DNA of 64,000 nucleotides. Origin: Ensifer adhaerens (GTDB lineage: Bacteria > Pseudomonadota > Alphaproteobacteria > Rhizobiales > Rhizobiaceae). Position 1 is the first letter of the stretch; each line of letters opens with the position of its first letter. Below are positions 52,959 to 63,280 of this stretch, piece after piece. Location of the stretch: assembly GCF_002940685.1 (NCBI RefSeq), contig NZ_PNFP01000006.1, positions 62,001 to 126,000 on the forward strand, written 5' to 3'. Under the pieces are notes generated by a model. That model saw only the letters and a list, made by a program, of their open reading frames with translations, ran no database searches and was not told the DNA's origin. The position numbers were made by a program, and so were the translations under genes.

Positions 52959-53037
52959 TCAACTCCCGTTTTCCCTTGACCTTGCCGCCCTGCCGTCCTA
53001 ACCGCAGCGCAACATTTTCGGGATATCGGGGGCTCAA

Positions 53038-54309
53038 ATGAAGGTTCTTCTGATCGGTTCGGGTGGGCGCGAACACGCCCTTGCATGGAAGATCGCACAG
53101 TCGCCGAAACTGACGAAGCTCTACGCCGCGCCGGGCAATCCCGGTATCGCCGAGGAAGCTGAAATCGTCGCCCTCGACACCGACGACCATGCGGCCGTCG
53201 CCGAATTCTGCCTGAAGAAAAAGATCGATTTCGTCGTGGTCGGCCCTGAGGGACCGCTGGTCGCAGGCCTCGCCGACGTCCTGCGGGCAGCCGGCATCGC
53301 CGTCTTCGGCCCCTCGGCCGCCGCCGCCCAGCTCGAAGGCTCCAAGGGCTTCACCAAGGATCTCTGCGCCCGCTACCACATTCCGACCGGTGCCTATGGC
53401 CGCTTCACCGATGCTAAGAGCGCCAAGGCCTATGTGCGCGCGCAGGGTGCGCCGATCGTCATCAAGGCCGACGGCCTCGCCGCCGGCAAGGGTGTCACCG
53501 TCGCCATGACGCTCGACGAGGCGCTCGCCGCCGTCGAGGATTGCTTTGCCGGCGCCTTTGGCGCTGCTGGCGCCGAAGTGGTGGTGGAGGCCTATCTCGA
53601 TGGCGAGGAAGCAAGCTTCTTCTGCCTCTCGGACGGCAAGACGGCGCTGGCTCTCGCGTCCGCCCAGGACCACAAGCGCGTCGGCGACGGCGACACCGGA
53701 CCGAACACCGGCGGCATGGGCGCCTACTCGCCGGCCCCGGTGATGACGTCAGAGATGATCGAGCGCACGATGAAGGAAATCATCGAGCCGACCATGCGCG
53801 GCATGGCGGAAAGCGGCCATCCCTTCTCCGGCGTCTTCTTTGCCGGGCTGATGATCACCGCCAAGGGGCCGGAACTCATCGAATACAACGTCCGCTTCGG
53901 CGACCCGGAATGCCAGGTGCTGATGATGCGGATGAAGAGCGACCTTCTGCCGCTGCTCTACGCCGCGGCGACCGGCACGCTCGCCGGCATGGCCATAGAG
54001 TGGCGCGACGAAACGGCGCTGACCGTCGTGATGGCCTCCAAGGGCTATCCGGGCAGCTATGCCAAGAACACGCCAATTCAGGCGCTTCCCACAGCCTCGG
54101 CCACCACCAAGGTGTTTCATGCCGGTACAGCGATGAAGGACGGAGGCCTGGTCGCAACCGGTGGCCGCGTGCTCAACATCACCGCAACGGGAGCAAGCGC
54201 CGGCGCCGCCAAGGATGGGGCCTATGCCGCCGTTTCCGCGGTCGCCTGGGATAACGGCTTCTACCGGCACGATATCGGCTGGCGCGCGGTCGCACGCGAG
54301 AAGGCGTGA
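53038..54309 (+). CDS. purD: Phosphoribosylamine-glycine ligase
   Basis: ATP-grasp enzyme (GAR synthetase) that joins glycine to phosphoribosylamine in step two of purine synthesis. The 423-residue protein has all family blocks: [14 protein letters not shown] at the start, [30 protein letters not shown] and [11 protein letters not shown]. It is a single gene, with no other pur gene near. Confidence 0.97.
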   Translation: MKVLLIGSGGREHALAWKIAQSPKLTKLYAAPGNPGIAEEAEIVALDTDDHAAVAEFCLKKKIDFVVVGPEGPLVAGLADVLRAAGIAVFGPSAAAAQLEGSKGFTKDLCARYHIPTGAYGRFTDAKSAKAYVRAQGAPIVIKADGLAAGKGVTVAMTLDEALAAVEDCFAGAFGAAGAEVVVEAYLDGEEASFFCLSDGKTALALASAQDHKRVGDGDTGPNTGGMGAYSPAPVMTSEMIERTMKEIIEPTMRGMAESGHPFSGVFFAGLMITAKGPELIEYNVRFGDPECQVLMMRMKSDLLPLLYAAATGTLAGMAIEWRDETALTVVMASKGYPGSYAKNTPIQALPTASATTKVFHAGTAMKDGGLVATGGRVLNITATGASAGAAKDGAYAAVSAVAWDNGFYRHDIGWRAVAREKA

Positions 54310-54413
54310 CCGGAAACCGGTAGTTCGCGGATCATTCTATTTTTACCAATTCTCCTGACGGGAAAGTAAGGGAGCGCGCATATTCTTGCCGGTAACGATC
54401 CGGGAGAAAAACG

Positions 54414-54935
54414 ATGCGCCTGTTGCTGATCACCACCGTGCTTGGGCTTGCCGCAGGCAACGCGGCGGCGTCGTCGATCGAAGCGATCGCGTCCGGAACG
54501 ACCGACAATGCCAGTGTCTCCTTGGTCTCCTGCGCCGGCTGCCCGCCGCTGCAGTCGAGAAAGAAAGTGACCTATGTCGTCCCCACGATCGCGGCGGGCG
54601 ACCAAACGGTCGAGTTCAAGAAAATCAACGGCGAGACGAAGATGGTGCGCACCGAAGCCTGGCTCGGGGGCTCGCCGGTCGTCTTCGTCAGCAGGCCGTC
54701 GCAAGAGAAAATCCAGTCGGCCGCAGCGGCACCGGACGACGCGGCAACCGTAACGGTCTCGAACATCGCGAACGACCAGAACCCGCAGGCTTCCAAGCCG
54801 GAGTTTCTTTCCATCGATCAGACCGCAAAGACCGCCGCGGTAACCCCGATCGGCGCCTCCATGGCGGCTTCGCCGGCCGCCGACGAGGGCTCACAGGATT
54901 TTGATCCGGCCGCGCTCGAACTTCGGCTAAACTGA
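54414..54935 (+). CDS. Small exported protein, possibly of the HPE1-like family
   Basis: A 173-residue secreted protein with a signal peptide (1-19, A-A-A-S), a C-A-G-C-P-P cysteine pair near residue 40, the segment T-Y-V-V-P-T-I-A-A-G-D-Q-T-V-E and M-V-R-T-E-A-W-L-G-G-S-P-V-V-F-V-S. It resembles rhizobial proteins named after a plant-virulence effector domain HPE1; this is a recollection. A Ser/Ala/Asp-rich tail follows. No functional data are apparent. It precedes the strong 14-bp terminator stem at 55016. Confidence 0.7.
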   Translation: MRLLLITTVLGLAAGNAAASSIEAIASGTTDNASVSLVSCAGCPPLQSRKKVTYVVPTIAAGDQTVEFKKINGETKMVRTEAWLGGSPVVFVSRPSQEKIQSAAAAPDDAATVTVSNIANDQNPQASKPEFLSIDQTAKTAAVTPIGASMAASPAADEGSQDFDPAALELRLN

Positions 54936-55015
54936 GTACCTATCGGGAAAGTTCCCTGCCCCGCTCAGCCGTCCCCTGCATCTAAAGGCTGACGGGCGTT
55001 TCGCTGCATAGCGAG

Positions 55016-55052
55016 AGATTACGCCCCTGAGAGAAGCAGGGGCGTAATCTTT
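55016..55052 (+). terminator. Strong rho-independent terminator
   Basis: AGATTACGCCCCTG and CAGGGGCGTAATCT form a 14-bp perfect stem with a 7-nt loop, then TTTTATT. It ends the transcript of the small exported protein and abuts the stop of the DUF523 gene on the other strand. Confidence 0.85.
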
Positions 55053-55555
55053 TATTGCGGGCCTTCCAACTCTTCGATCCGCGCGATCAGTGCGTCGATC
55101 TGCCTGTCCGAATAGACCTCGATGCCGTTGGCGGCGAGCAACGCGGCCGTGACGCCCTCCCCCGGATGGCGCGCGCCGGAAAAGCTGCCGTCATAGACGA
55201 AACCGGATCCGCAGGACGGGCTGCCATCGATCAGCAGCGCGAAGTGGCAGGCGGCCTCCCTTGCGAGCGAAAGCGCGTTTTCCGCCGCCTGCACGAAATC
55301 GCCGGTCACGTCGCGGCCGTTGATCTCCACCACCCTTGCGTTGCCGGCCAGCACGTCCTTGCCGCCGGCGCCGGCGGCGATTTCGGCCGGCGGCCGCGGC
55401 ACCGGCATGCCTGCCGACATTTCCGGACAGATGGTCACGAGGCGGCCTTCGGCCCGCCAGCGGTCGATCGCCGGGTGAACAAGCGGTTTCGACTGGCCAT
55501 CATAGCGGACGGCGTGGCCCATGAGACAGGCGCTGACGAGGATTTTTGCGGGCAT
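55052..55555 (-). CDS. DUF523 (YbbK-type) protein
   Basis: A 167-residue cytoplasmic protein. Typical DUF523 blocks are V-S-A-C-L-M-G-H-A-V-R-Y-D-G, V-T-I-C-P-E-M-S-A-G-M-P-V-P-R and L-I-D-G-S-P-S-C-G-S-G-F-V-Y-D-G-S-F. Two conserved cysteine sites suggest a metal or Fe-S role, but the function is not known. The start at 55555 (M-P-A-K-I-L-V) follows AGGGAG. Confidence 0.88.
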   Translation of the reverse strand: MPAKILVSACLMGHAVRYDGQSKPLVHPAIDRWRAEGRLVTICPEMSAGMPVPRPPAEIAAGAGGKDVLAGNARVVEINGRDVTGDFVQAAENALSLAREAACHFALLIDGSPSCGSGFVYDGSFSGARHPGEGVTAALLAANGIEVYSDRQIDALIARIEELEGPQ

Positions 55556-55621
55556 GTCTCCCTCTACTCCGGTGCCATGCCAGTGAGCAAGCGCGATCAT
55601 GGGGATCGCTGGCCCAAAACC

Positions 55622-56002
55622 TCAGATCCAGCGATCGTTTGCGGCGGTTCGCTCACCGCCCTCGTGGCCGGTGTTGAGCGTGCCGCGCGGCTCGATCAAC
55701 AGCATCTTCACCTCGCGCTCGGCATAGGGCTTGTGCTCGACGCCCTTCGGCACGACGTACATTTCGCCGGGGCCGAGCGTCACGGACCCGTCGCGAAAAT
55801 CGATCCGCAACGTGCCTTCAATGACGATGAAGGCCTCGTCGGTATCCTGGTGGTCGTGCCAGATGAAGTCGCCCTCGATGCGCACGATCTTGAACTGGTA
55901 GTCGTTGAGCTCGGCAATGACGCGCGGCTGCCACTGATCGCTGAAGAGCGCGAGCTTTTCAGTGAAATTGATCGGCTTGTAGGTCTTCGTCGCGATGTTC
56001 AT
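55622..56002 (-). CDS. Cupin-domain protein
   Basis: A 126-residue single-cupin protein with the metal-ligand pattern H-D-H-x3-D-E ([11 protein letters not shown]) and the second motif P-K-G-V-E-H-K-P. Such small mannose-isomerase-like cupins may bind a metal and a small ligand; no substrate is predictable. The ATG at 56002 has GGAGACA upstream. Confidence 0.85.
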   Translation of the reverse strand: MNIATKTYKPINFTEKLALFSDQWQPRVIAELNDYQFKIVRIEGDFIWHDHQDTDEAFIVIEGTLRIDFRDGSVTLGPGEMYVVPKGVEHKPYAEREVKMLLIEPRGTLNTGHEGGERTAANDRWI

Positions 56003-56115
56003 CGGCTGTCTCCATCTTGATGATGGAGACAGCATATAGGGCGCCAACTCGCAGCGAGCTTGAACGTTTGTGCGAGAGCAACTGCCGCCAGCGAGCCGGC
56101 GGCAGGCAACTCAGC

Positions 56116-58281
56116 TTAGCCGGCGATCTTGGAGAAGTCGGCGACGGTGCCGGTGGCCGAGCGGATGAGACCCAGCAACGCCAGGCGGTTGGCCCGGATC
56201 GCCGCATCGTCGTCATTGACCAGCACGTCGTTGAAGAACTGGTCGACCGGCTGGCGCAGCTTTGCCAGAGCTTCCATGGCCGAACGGAAGTCCTCCTTGG
56301 CGATCGCCTCGCGCGCCTCGCCCGAACCGGCTTCGACGGCCTGGTGCAGCGTCTTTTCGGCATCGAGACGGAAGAGGCCGGCATCGACGGCGTCGGCGAC
56401 GGTCGTGCCCTTCTTCTCTTCGGCTGCCAGGATCTGCGTCGCGCGCTTGGTGCCGGCCAAGAGATTGCGGCCTTCCTCGTCGGTGATGAAGGCGGTCAGC
56501 GCCTCGACGCGGCGGGCGATCATCAGAAGATCATCCGAATCCGGCGTCAGCACCGCGTCGATCAAATCGTGGCGGGCGCCGAGATCGCGCAGATAGACCT
56601 TGAGGCGGTCATGGAAGAAGGAGAGCAGATCGACGGAAACGTCGGCCGACAGTTCCGGCTTCTGCGCGCGAAGGGTCACGAGCGCCGTTTCGAAAGCGGG
56701 CAGCAGCGCCAGGCGCGCCTTGCCTTCCAGGATCAGGCGGATGACGCCGAGTGCGGCACGGCGCAGCGCGTAAGGGTCCTTCGAGCCGGTCGGCTTTTCG
56801 TCGATCGCCCAGAAGCCGACGAGCGTGTCGAGCTTGTCGGCAAGCGCGACGGTGACCGCCACCGGATCGGTTGGCGCGCGGTCGGAGGGGCCGTTCGGCT
56901 TCCAGTGGTCTTCGATTGCGGTCGCGACAGAATCCTTTTCACCCTGAAGCAGCGCATATTTGTGCCCCATGATGCCCTGAAGCTCCGGGAATTCGCCGAC
57001 GGCTTCGGTCCGAAGGTCCGCCTTCGCGAGCACGACGGCGCGGTCGACGAGCTTGGCGTCGGCGCCGGTGACCTTGGCGAGTTCGGCAGCCAGCGCCCGG
57101 ATGCGGGCGACACGTTCGCCCTGCGTGCCAAGCTTGGCATGGAAGGTCACGTTCAGCGCGTCAAGCTTGGCCATACGCTGGTCGAGCGGCTTCTTCAGAT
57201 CGAGATCGAACTTCCTGGCCGAGGCTTCCAGCGTTTCGAGGTCCGGCAGGTTGCCCTGGTCGCGGTGCCAGAAATGCGCGGCGTCCGAAAGGCGGGCACG
57301 CACGACCTTGCCGTTGCCGTGCACGATTTCCTTGCCGCCATCCTTCGCCTCGATGTTCGAGACCAGGATGAACTTGTTGGAGAGCGTGTCTGCGCCCGGC
57401 GCGCGGGTGACGAAGCACTTCTGGTTGGTCTTGATCGTCAACCGGATGATTTCCGAGGGAATTTCGAGATAGGCGTCCTCGAAGCTGCCCATCAGCACCT
57501 GCGGCCACTCGACGAGGCCGGAGACCTCTTCAAGCAGGCCTTCGTCCTCGACCAGCTCGAGACCGTTGGCGAAGGCGACATTGCGCGCATCCGCAAGGAT
57601 CATCTCCTTGCGGCGCTCGCCGTCGAGCACGACCTTCGCCTTTTCGAGCTTCTCGGCGTAGTCGGCAAAGCGACGGACCGTGATCGCTTCCGGCGCGTGG
57701 AAGCGGTGACCATAAGTGACGTTTGAGGCGACGATGCCGTCGACTTCGAACGGGATCACATGGGTTTCCTCGGTTTCCGAGCCGAAGGTGCAGACGATCG
57801 ACTGCAGCGGGCGGACCCAGCGCAGCGCGCCTGGCTTGGCGGATGCGGCGCCAGAGCGCATCGGCTTCGGCCAGGGGAAGTTGCGGATGATCTCGGGCAT
57901 CGCCTCGGCGATGATCTCTTCGGCGGGGCGGCCCGGCTTGACGATGTGGGCGACATAGAAATCGCCCTTCTTCGGGTCGCTATGGACGTGTGCCTCGCTG
58001 ATCGAGGAAAGGCCGGCGCCGCGCAGGAAGCCTTCGATCGCCTTCTCGTTGGCGTCGGTGCGCGGGCCCTTGCGCTCTTCGCGAATGTCGGCGGAGCGGG
58101 CGTTGAGGCCGCGAATATCGAGCGTCAGCCGGCGCGGCGTCCAGTATTCGCGCGCACCCTCATAGGTCAGGCCCGCTTCGACCAGGGCATCGGTCAGCAG
58201 CTTCTTGAGGTCGCCGGCCGCCTTGCGCTGCAGGCGGGCAGGAATTTCCTCGGAGCGGAGTTCGATAAGAAGATCGGGCAT
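56116..58281 (-). CDS. glyS: Glycine-tRNA ligase beta subunit
   Basis: Beta subunit of the heterotetrameric glycyl-tRNA synthetase. The 721-residue chain opens with [13 protein letters not shown] and has the S-G-L-V-E-W-P and L-V-S-N-I-E blocks of the family, and a C-terminal anticodon-binding region. The start at 58281 is chosen because the earlier ATG frame adds an unlikely extension. The alpha subunit gene glyQ is 5 kb away on the same strand, split off by lemA, an EPSP synthase, a DUF2207 gene and others. Confidence 0.95.
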   Translation of the reverse strand: MPDLLIELRSEEIPARLQRKAAGDLKKLLTDALVEAGLTYEGAREYWTPRRLTLDIRGLNARSADIREERKGPRTDANEKAIEGFLRGAGLSSISEAHVHSDPKKGDFYVAHIVKPGRPAEEIIAEAMPEIIRNFPWPKPMRSGAASAKPGALRWVRPLQSIVCTFGSETEETHVIPFEVDGIVASNVTYGHRFHAPEAITVRRFADYAEKLEKAKVVLDGERRKEMILADARNVAFANGLELVEDEGLLEEVSGLVEWPQVLMGSFEDAYLEIPSEIIRLTIKTNQKCFVTRAPGADTLSNKFILVSNIEAKDGGKEIVHGNGKVVRARLSDAAHFWHRDQGNLPDLETLEASARKFDLDLKKPLDQRMAKLDALNVTFHAKLGTQGERVARIRALAAELAKVTGADAKLVDRAVVLAKADLRTEAVGEFPELQGIMGHKYALLQGEKDSVATAIEDHWKPNGPSDRAPTDPVAVTVALADKLDTLVGFWAIDEKPTGSKDPYALRRAALGVIRLILEGKARLALLPAFETALVTLRAQKPELSADVSVDLLSFFHDRLKVYLRDLGARHDLIDAVLTPDSDDLLMIARRVEALTAFITDEEGRNLLAGTKRATQILAAEEKKGTTVADAVDAGLFRLDAEKTLHQAVEAGSGEAREAIAKEDFRSAMEALAKLRQPVDQFFNDVLVNDDDAAIRANRLALLGLIRSATGTVADFSKIAG

Positions 58282-58393
58282 GGGAGTGACTTTTTCTGTT
58301 CCTGACGGTTGCGGCGGACTTAGCAATCTCTGGCAAGATTGTCACCAAGCGCCGCGATGAATTTGGTTTTCCAAGGGCAAGTGCGAGGCGGAT

Positions 58394-60334
58394 TTACCAG
58401 CCGCCGCCACCACCGCCACCACCGCCGCCACCGGAGAAGCCGCCGCCGGAGGAAAAGCCCGACGAGGACGATTTGGGTGGGGGCGGCAGCGACGAGGTCA
58501 TCGTATCGGCCATGGACCCGGCGAAGCCGCCGATGCGATCGCCGAAGGTACTGGAACCGAAACCGTCGCCCTGATACCAGCCCGGCTGATAGGCGGCGGC
58601 CGCAGCGGCCCCGGCAGCGGCTGCCAGCAGCCAGCGATCGAAGGTCGCAGTCCAGGGCTTCTCGACGCCGAGTGCCACCGCATAGGGCAGCAACGTCTCG
58701 AAATGCCGGGGCGACATTTCGGGGGCGCCCTGCATGTTCATCCGGTCCTTCTCGGCGAGCGTCATGTATTGCCTGAGCCCATCGATGCCATCCATCATCC
58801 GCGTTCCGAGCGGCGTCGGCGCGCCCATCAGGAAGAAGAACAGCACGTTGACGAGAACGATCGCGCCGATGACGAAGAGCAAGGGCAGTTCATCGGTCTC
58901 GGCTGCCGAATAGAAGACGGCGGCAAGAATGGTGGAGAAGATCGTGAAGGCGACGAAGCCGATGAAGGCGACGACCACGATCGACATGATGCGGCTCATC
59001 AGGCTCCTCTCGCGCCGCAGCGACTTGCCGAAGGACACGGCGAGGATCGACACGAAGAAGGCGATGAAGACGGGAACGATCGCCAGCGGCAGGCTGTCCT
59101 CGCTGAGATCGCCGAACAGGAAGACCGCCGCAACCGCCAGCACCGACAGCACGACGCCGGCGACAATATAACCGCTGTTGGCGTGGTAGTACTTGCCGCG
59201 ATGCTCGCGCTCCATGGCGCTGCGGAAATCGGCGCCGGTCGCCTGCACCCGGGTGCCGTGGGCACGATCGATGGTCAGCTTGCCGCCGCTAGCATTGACC
59301 GCCTTCATCACCGCCGCCTCCCCGGTCGGCAGCTTCTCGTCACCCCTCTTGCCGGTTGCGGCAATGACGATGGCGTTCTTCAGGTCTTCCAGCACCACGT
59401 GACCCTTGACGGCCAGATTGAGGGCCGCCGCCGAAAGCGCCGTCCAGCCCTCGCCGGAAAAGCCCTTGTTGTCGATATAATTGACCAGCGCCGGCGAGAT
59501 GCCCTCCGGTGGATCCCAGCGCGGCACCATGACGCCGCGGTCCGGATCACGGCCGACCCTGAGCCAGGCCTGGCTGTAATAGAGAAGGACGACCGCCAGT
59601 CCGGCACCGGCGATCACGAGCGCCAGATGGTCGCGCAGCCACCAGGCATTCTCCTGGCTGGAGGACGGGCTGTCGATGCTGCCCTTCGGCATCTTGATGG
59701 CGATGGTCAGCCCCTCGCGCGGGCCGAGGCGGCGGGTGGTGGCAAAGAAGATCTCGCGGCCATCCCGCGACGCCCGGGCGTCCTTACCGGTCGCGCCATA
59801 GCTGCCGGTGAAGAAATCCAGCGCTTCGGCCCGCACGCCCTCCGGTAGCGTCACCGTCGCGCTCGCCTCGCCGATCGGGAAATCCCATTCGGTACCGGTG
59901 ACGTTCCAGTAGAGTTCGTCGTGATCGTCGAAGAAACGGATCTGCCTGCCGGTCTCGTAGGTGAACTGGAAGGTATGTTCGCCGGGCTCCAGGAAAACCT
60001 CGGCCGAGCCGGTGTAGATGCGGATGCCGCCGCTGATCGTCTCGGTGCGGTAGGGTTCCTCCTCGCCGTCGCGCTCGACCGAAAGGAGCTTGAAGTCGAC
60101 CTTGCTCCGCTTGCCCTTCGCATCGGTGAAGGTCAAGGGCATGTCGCGATAGATGCCGCGGCGGATCTTGTTGCCCTCGACCGTCGCCGTGATCGTCTCC
60201 GTCACCGTCATCGTGCCGTCCTTGGCGACGTCGATGACGGAGCGGTAGGCGGAGAAGACCTCCTCCGCCCGCCCGACGCTCGCCGTTGCCAGCAAAAAGA
60301 CCAGGAAGGCAAATGCGGCAGCGAGACGGACCAT
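58394..60334 (-). CDS. DUF2207 membrane protein
   Basis: A 646-residue protein with a signal peptide (1-23), an N-terminal extracytoplasmic DUF2207 domain ([16 protein letters not shown], then [11 protein letters not shown]), three or more membrane helices (about 231, 395-440, 465-510) and a C-terminal G/S-rich tail ending in a run of glycines and W. Homologues often sit next to LemA genes and are linked to envelope functions. Here lemA lies upstream but an EPSP synthase gene separates them. Function unknown. Confidence 0.87.
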   Translation of the reverse strand: MVRLAAAFAFLVFLLATASVGRAEEVFSAYRSVIDVAKDGTMTVTETITATVEGNKIRRGIYRDMPLTFTDAKGKRSKVDFKLLSVERDGEEEPYRTETISGGIRIYTGSAEVFLEPGEHTFQFTYETGRQIRFFDDHDELYWNVTGTEWDFPIGEASATVTLPEGVRAEALDFFTGSYGATGKDARASRDGREIFFATTRRLGPREGLTIAIKMPKGSIDSPSSSQENAWWLRDHLALVIAGAGLAVVLLYYSQAWLRVGRDPDRGVMVPRWDPPEGISPALVNYIDNKGFSGEGWTALSAAALNLAVKGHVVLEDLKNAIVIAATGKRGDEKLPTGEAAVMKAVNASGGKLTIDRAHGTRVQATGADFRSAMEREHRGKYYHANSGYIVAGVVLSVLAVAAVFLFGDLSEDSLPLAIVPVFIAFFVSILAVSFGKSLRRERSLMSRIMSIVVVAFIGFVAFTIFSTILAAVFYSAAETDELPLLFVIGAIVLVNVLFFFLMGAPTPLGTRMMDGIDGLRQYMTLAEKDRMNMQGAPEMSPRHFETLLPYAVALGVEKPWTATFDRWLLAAAAGAAAAAAYQPGWYQGDGFGSSTFGDRIGGFAGSMADTMTSSLPPPPKSSSSGFSSGGGFSGGGGGGGGGGGW

Positions 60335-60382
60335 GCGGTTCAGGCTTTCCTGTCGTTGAGGCTCAAGGCGCGGCGGCGGGCG

Positions 60383-61654
60383 CTAGGGCCGGTCGCCGGT
60401 GAATTCGACGCCGAGCGAGGCGAGCGCGTCCCAATAGGCCGGATAGGTCTTGGCGACGCAGCCGGGATCCTCGATCGAGATGCCGTGGATCTTGAGACCC
60501 GCAAGCGCAAAGCTCATGGCAATACGATGGTCGGCGAAAGTGTCGATCGAGGCCGGCAGCGTCTGGCCAGCAAGCCCGGGATCGGACGAGACAATCAGGT
60601 CGTCGCCTTCCTCATGTGCAAGGCCCGGCCGGATCGCCGTCAGACCGAGCGACAGCGCACGCACGCGGTCGCATTCCTTGACGCGCAGGTTTGCGAGACC
60701 GACGAAGCGCACCGGCGTGTTGTTGAAGGCCGCAAGCACGGCGATCGTCGGGATCGCGTCCTGCATCTGCGAACCGTCGATGACATCAGGCAAATTCGGG
60801 AAGCTTGCGATCACAGCGTGCGCCCGCGCATCCGGCTGCGAGAAGGTGGTCGCCGGAACGCCGAGATCGATGGCACCACCGGTCAGCACTTCCGCCGCCC
60901 AGAGATAGGTGGCTGCCGAAGCGTCCGGCTCGATGACATAGTCGGCTGCACGGTAACCGGTCGGCGCGACTTTCCAGACGGACGGGCTCACCTGCTCCAC
61001 CTCTGCACCGAAGGCGCGCATGGCGGCAACCGTCAGGTCGATATAGCCGCGCGCGCCGATCTCGTCGCCGGCAAGTTCGATGCTGACCGGTCCCTTGGCG
61101 CCGGGAGCCGCCATCAGGAGGGCCGAGACGTACTGGCTCGAAAGGCCGGCATCGATGACGACGCGACCGGCCGGGAAACCGCCCGTGCCTTTGACGGTGA
61201 CCGGCGGGCAGCCGGTCTCGGAGGAGACTTCGACGCCGAGCGTGCCGAGCGCTTCCACCAGCGGCTTGATCGGCCGCTTGCGCATATGCTGGTCGCCATC
61301 GACGACGACCGTGCCGTCAACAAGGGCGGCGGCGGCCGTCAGGAAGCGCGTCGCAGTTCCGGCGTTGCCGAGGAACAGGGGCGCGGCAGGCGGGTTGAGC
61401 TTGCCGGTGCTGGTGACGACGAAGGTCGTATCGTCAGGTTCGCTGACCTCGACGCCCATCGCGCGTAGCGCTTCCGCCATATAGCGCGTGTCGTCGCTCT
61501 TCAAGGCGCCGGTCAGCCGGCTCGTGCCCTTTGCAAGGCCGGCCAGAAGCAGCGCGCGGTTGGTGATCGACTTCGAGCCCGGCGGGCGGACATGGCCGTT
61601 GAGCGGATGGTCGGTCGGCAGGATGGTCAGCTTCTTCATGCTATCGGTGGTCAT
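60383..61654 (-). CDS. aroA: 3-Phosphoshikimate 1-carboxyvinyltransferase (EPSP synthase)
   Basis: Transfers the enolpyruvyl group from PEP to shikimate 3-phosphate. The 423-residue protein has R-P-P-G-S-K-S-I-T-N-R-A-L-L-L-A at the start, F-L-G-N-A-G-T-A-T-R-F (G99 at the position where glyphosate-tolerant class II enzymes have Ala), and late E-C-D-R-V-R-A and F-A-D-H-R-I-A-M. It is therefore of the glyphosate-sensitive-looking type. Rhizobia usually carry a class II enzyme elsewhere, so this may be a second copy. It lies between lemA and DUF2207. Start alternatives are 61654 or 61639. Confidence 0.9.
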   Translation of the reverse strand: MTTDSMKKLTILPTDHPLNGHVRPPGSKSITNRALLLAGLAKGTSRLTGALKSDDTRYMAEALRAMGVEVSEPDDTTFVVTSTGKLNPPAAPLFLGNAGTATRFLTAAAALVDGTVVVDGDQHMRKRPIKPLVEALGTLGVEVSSETGCPPVTVKGTGGFPAGRVVIDAGLSSQYVSALLMAAPGAKGPVSIELAGDEIGARGYIDLTVAAMRAFGAEVEQVSPSVWKVAPTGYRAADYVIEPDASAATYLWAAEVLTGGAIDLGVPATTFSQPDARAHAVIASFPNLPDVIDGSQMQDAIPTIAVLAAFNNTPVRFVGLANLRVKECDRVRALSLGLTAIRPGLAHEEGDDLIVSSDPGLAGQTLPASIDTFADHRIAMSFALAGLKIHGISIEDPGCVAKTYPAYWDALASLGVEFTGDRP

Positions 61655-61734
61655 CGGATAGGTCTCTTGATGCGAATGGCGCCGCGGCGGGATCCCGCGG
61701 CGAGGAATGTTCGGGGACGCCTTTGCGTGGATAG

Positions 61735-62283
61735 TCAGAACTTGACCTGCGGCACCGCGCGGTCGGCTTCATTGGTGATTTCGAAGTAGCCGGCCTTTAC
61801 GAAGCGGAAGGCGTTGGCAATGAGGTTCGAGGGGAAGCTCTCGACCTTGACGTTCAAGTCACGGGCAGCGCCGTTGTAATAGCGGCGCGACATCTGAATC
61901 TCGCCTTCGATCGTTTCCAGCGAGCGCTGCAGCTCGGCAAAATTCTCGTTGGCCTTCAGGTCCGGATAGGCTTCCGCCAGCGCAAACAGCTTGCCGAGCG
62001 CCTGGGAGAGCGCGCCTTCCGCCTGGGCACGGCCCTCGACGTCGCCCGCCGGCACCGCCTGCGCGCGGTTGCGCATGGCAATCACTTCTTCCAGCGTCGA
62101 CTTTTCGTGCGCGGCGTAGCCCTTCACGGTCTCGATCAGGTTCGGGATCAGATCCGCGCGGCGCTTCAACTGCACGTCGATGCCCGACCAGGCCTCCTCA
62201 GCGATCTGCCGCGCCTTGACGAGACCGTTATAGACGAAAACCAGATACAGGATCACCACAACGGCGATTGCCAGACCGATCAT
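61735..62283 (-). CDS. lemA: LemA-family protein
   Basis: A 182-residue envelope protein with an N-terminal membrane helix (about 1-20) and a helical-bundle domain. The family blocks are Q-L-K-R-R-A-D-L-I-P-N-L-I-E-T-V-K-G-Y, Y-P-D-L-K-A-N-E-N-F-A-E-L-Q and S-R-R-Y-Y-N-G-A-A-R-D-L-N. Function is unknown; LemA is often encoded with TPM or DUF2207 proteins, as is roughly true here. Confidence 0.93.
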   Translation of the reverse strand: MIGLAIAVVVILYLVFVYNGLVKARQIAEEAWSGIDVQLKRRADLIPNLIETVKGYAAHEKSTLEEVIAMRNRAQAVPAGDVEGRAQAEGALSQALGKLFALAEAYPDLKANENFAELQRSLETIEGEIQMSRRYYNGAARDLNVKVESFPSNLIANAFRFVKAGYFEITNEADRAVPQVKF

Positions 62284-62530
62284 AGGGCACCCTCCAAAAA
62301 ACTCGCGCAGAGATTAGCATTCGCTTCTCAGCTTCATAGCGCTTTCTGCAGCATTCGGGCCGAGAAACGCATTGCTCCCCAATTGCCATTTGCAGCGTGA
62401 ACACACTGTTCACCGCATCAGCGCCCGATCAGACGAAAACCTCTCGATTCCTGTTCCAATGGTAACGGCGAGCCCGGCGGCGATCGGCGATAGTCGCTTC
62501 ATCGAACAACCCGGAACCGAAGTGAAGACC

Positions 62531-62728
62531 ATGAAAACGCTCGCAACTCTCATCAACGTGATCGCCTTTACGGCGCTCTTCGTTGCCTATGCGAGCGCCC
62601 ATTCGCCCGAACGGCCGACCGGTGTTCGCCGCGCCCTGCAGACCTATTCCGGTCAAGTCTATACCGGTGCCTACCCGACGATGAAACCGTTCTGCAAGAA
62701 CGATATCAGCGCCACCCGGATCATCTGA
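62531..62728 (+). CDS. Short exported peptide of 65 residues
   Basis: The frame starts at ATG 62531 with a hydrophobic N-terminus (I-N-V-I-A-F-T-A-L-F-V-A-Y-A-S-A) that looks like a signal peptide cleaved at A-S-A. The mature part is about 40 residues with one cysteine and no known motif. It is the only plus-strand gene in a minus-strand run and ends 7 bp before, or overlaps, the end of the P-loop gene at 62721. Reality is likely but unproven. Confidence 0.5.
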   Translation: MKTLATLINVIAFTALFVAYASAHSPERPTGVRRALQTYSGQVYTGAYPTMKPFCKNDISATRII

Positions 62729-63278
62729 CAGCGGGAATGGCAATCGCTGACATGATCGCTTCTGCCGCCTCATCCGCACCGAGTGTCGTCACGTCGATCT
62801 CGACCAGAAGATCGCCGTTGCCGCGCAGCAGCCTGTGGGCGCGACGCAATCCCAGGAGAACTTCGGGGTCGGTCAGCTTGTGCAGCTTGCTGCGACCGGC
62901 GCGTGTGAGACGCTTCAGATTTTCCTCGATATCACAGTCGATCACGACCGCAATGAAGCGCGCACCGCGCTGTCGGGCGAGCGCGGCGCAGTCCTCGAAG
63001 GCGCGCGCATCGGCGGCATCGTCCGAGAGCGCGTCGGTAAAGACGAAGGATTGTTCAGCCGGCGCCTTTGCGAGATGTTCGAACACGCTTTTACGCACTG
63101 CAGACCGCAGCGAGCGATAGAGCGGGTCGCCGCGCGCAAACAGCGCTTCTGCCGGATTGATCAGCGTGTGGTTGTCGGCGAGCCGCGCGCCGAGCCTTTC
63201 GGCCAGATGGCGCGCGATTGTGAGCTTGCCGGAGCCCGGCCAGCCGTTGATGTGAACGACGAGGTCGGACGGTTCCAC
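62721..63278 (-). CDS. P-loop (AAA/shikimate-kinase-like) nucleotide-binding protein
   Basis: A 185-residue protein with Walker A I-N-G-W-P-G-S-G-K-L-T and a later D-A-L-S-D-D-A-A segment, resembling small kinases such as shikimate kinase or chloramphenicol phosphotransferase. Function not known. The start is probably the GTG at 63278, two nt after the glyQ stop codon (TGAGGGTG), so it is translationally coupled to glyQ; a TTG at 63284 overlapping glyQ is also possible. Confidence 0.8.
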   Translation of the reverse strand: MEPSDLVVHINGWPGSGKLTIARHLAERLGARLADNHTLINPAEALFARGDPLYRSLRSAVRKSVFEHLAKAPAEQSFVFTDALSDDAADARAFEDCAALARQRGARFIAVVIDCDIEENLKRLTRAGRSKLHKLTDPEVLLGLRRAHRLLRGNGDLLVEIDVTTLGADEAAEAIMSAIAIPAVR

Positions 63279-63280
63279 CC

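Noticed and set aside
58394-58440. Run of CCGCCACCACCGCC as a possible tandem repeat element
   Set aside because: It codes for the poly-glycine tail of the DUF2207 protein; such tails are common in this family.
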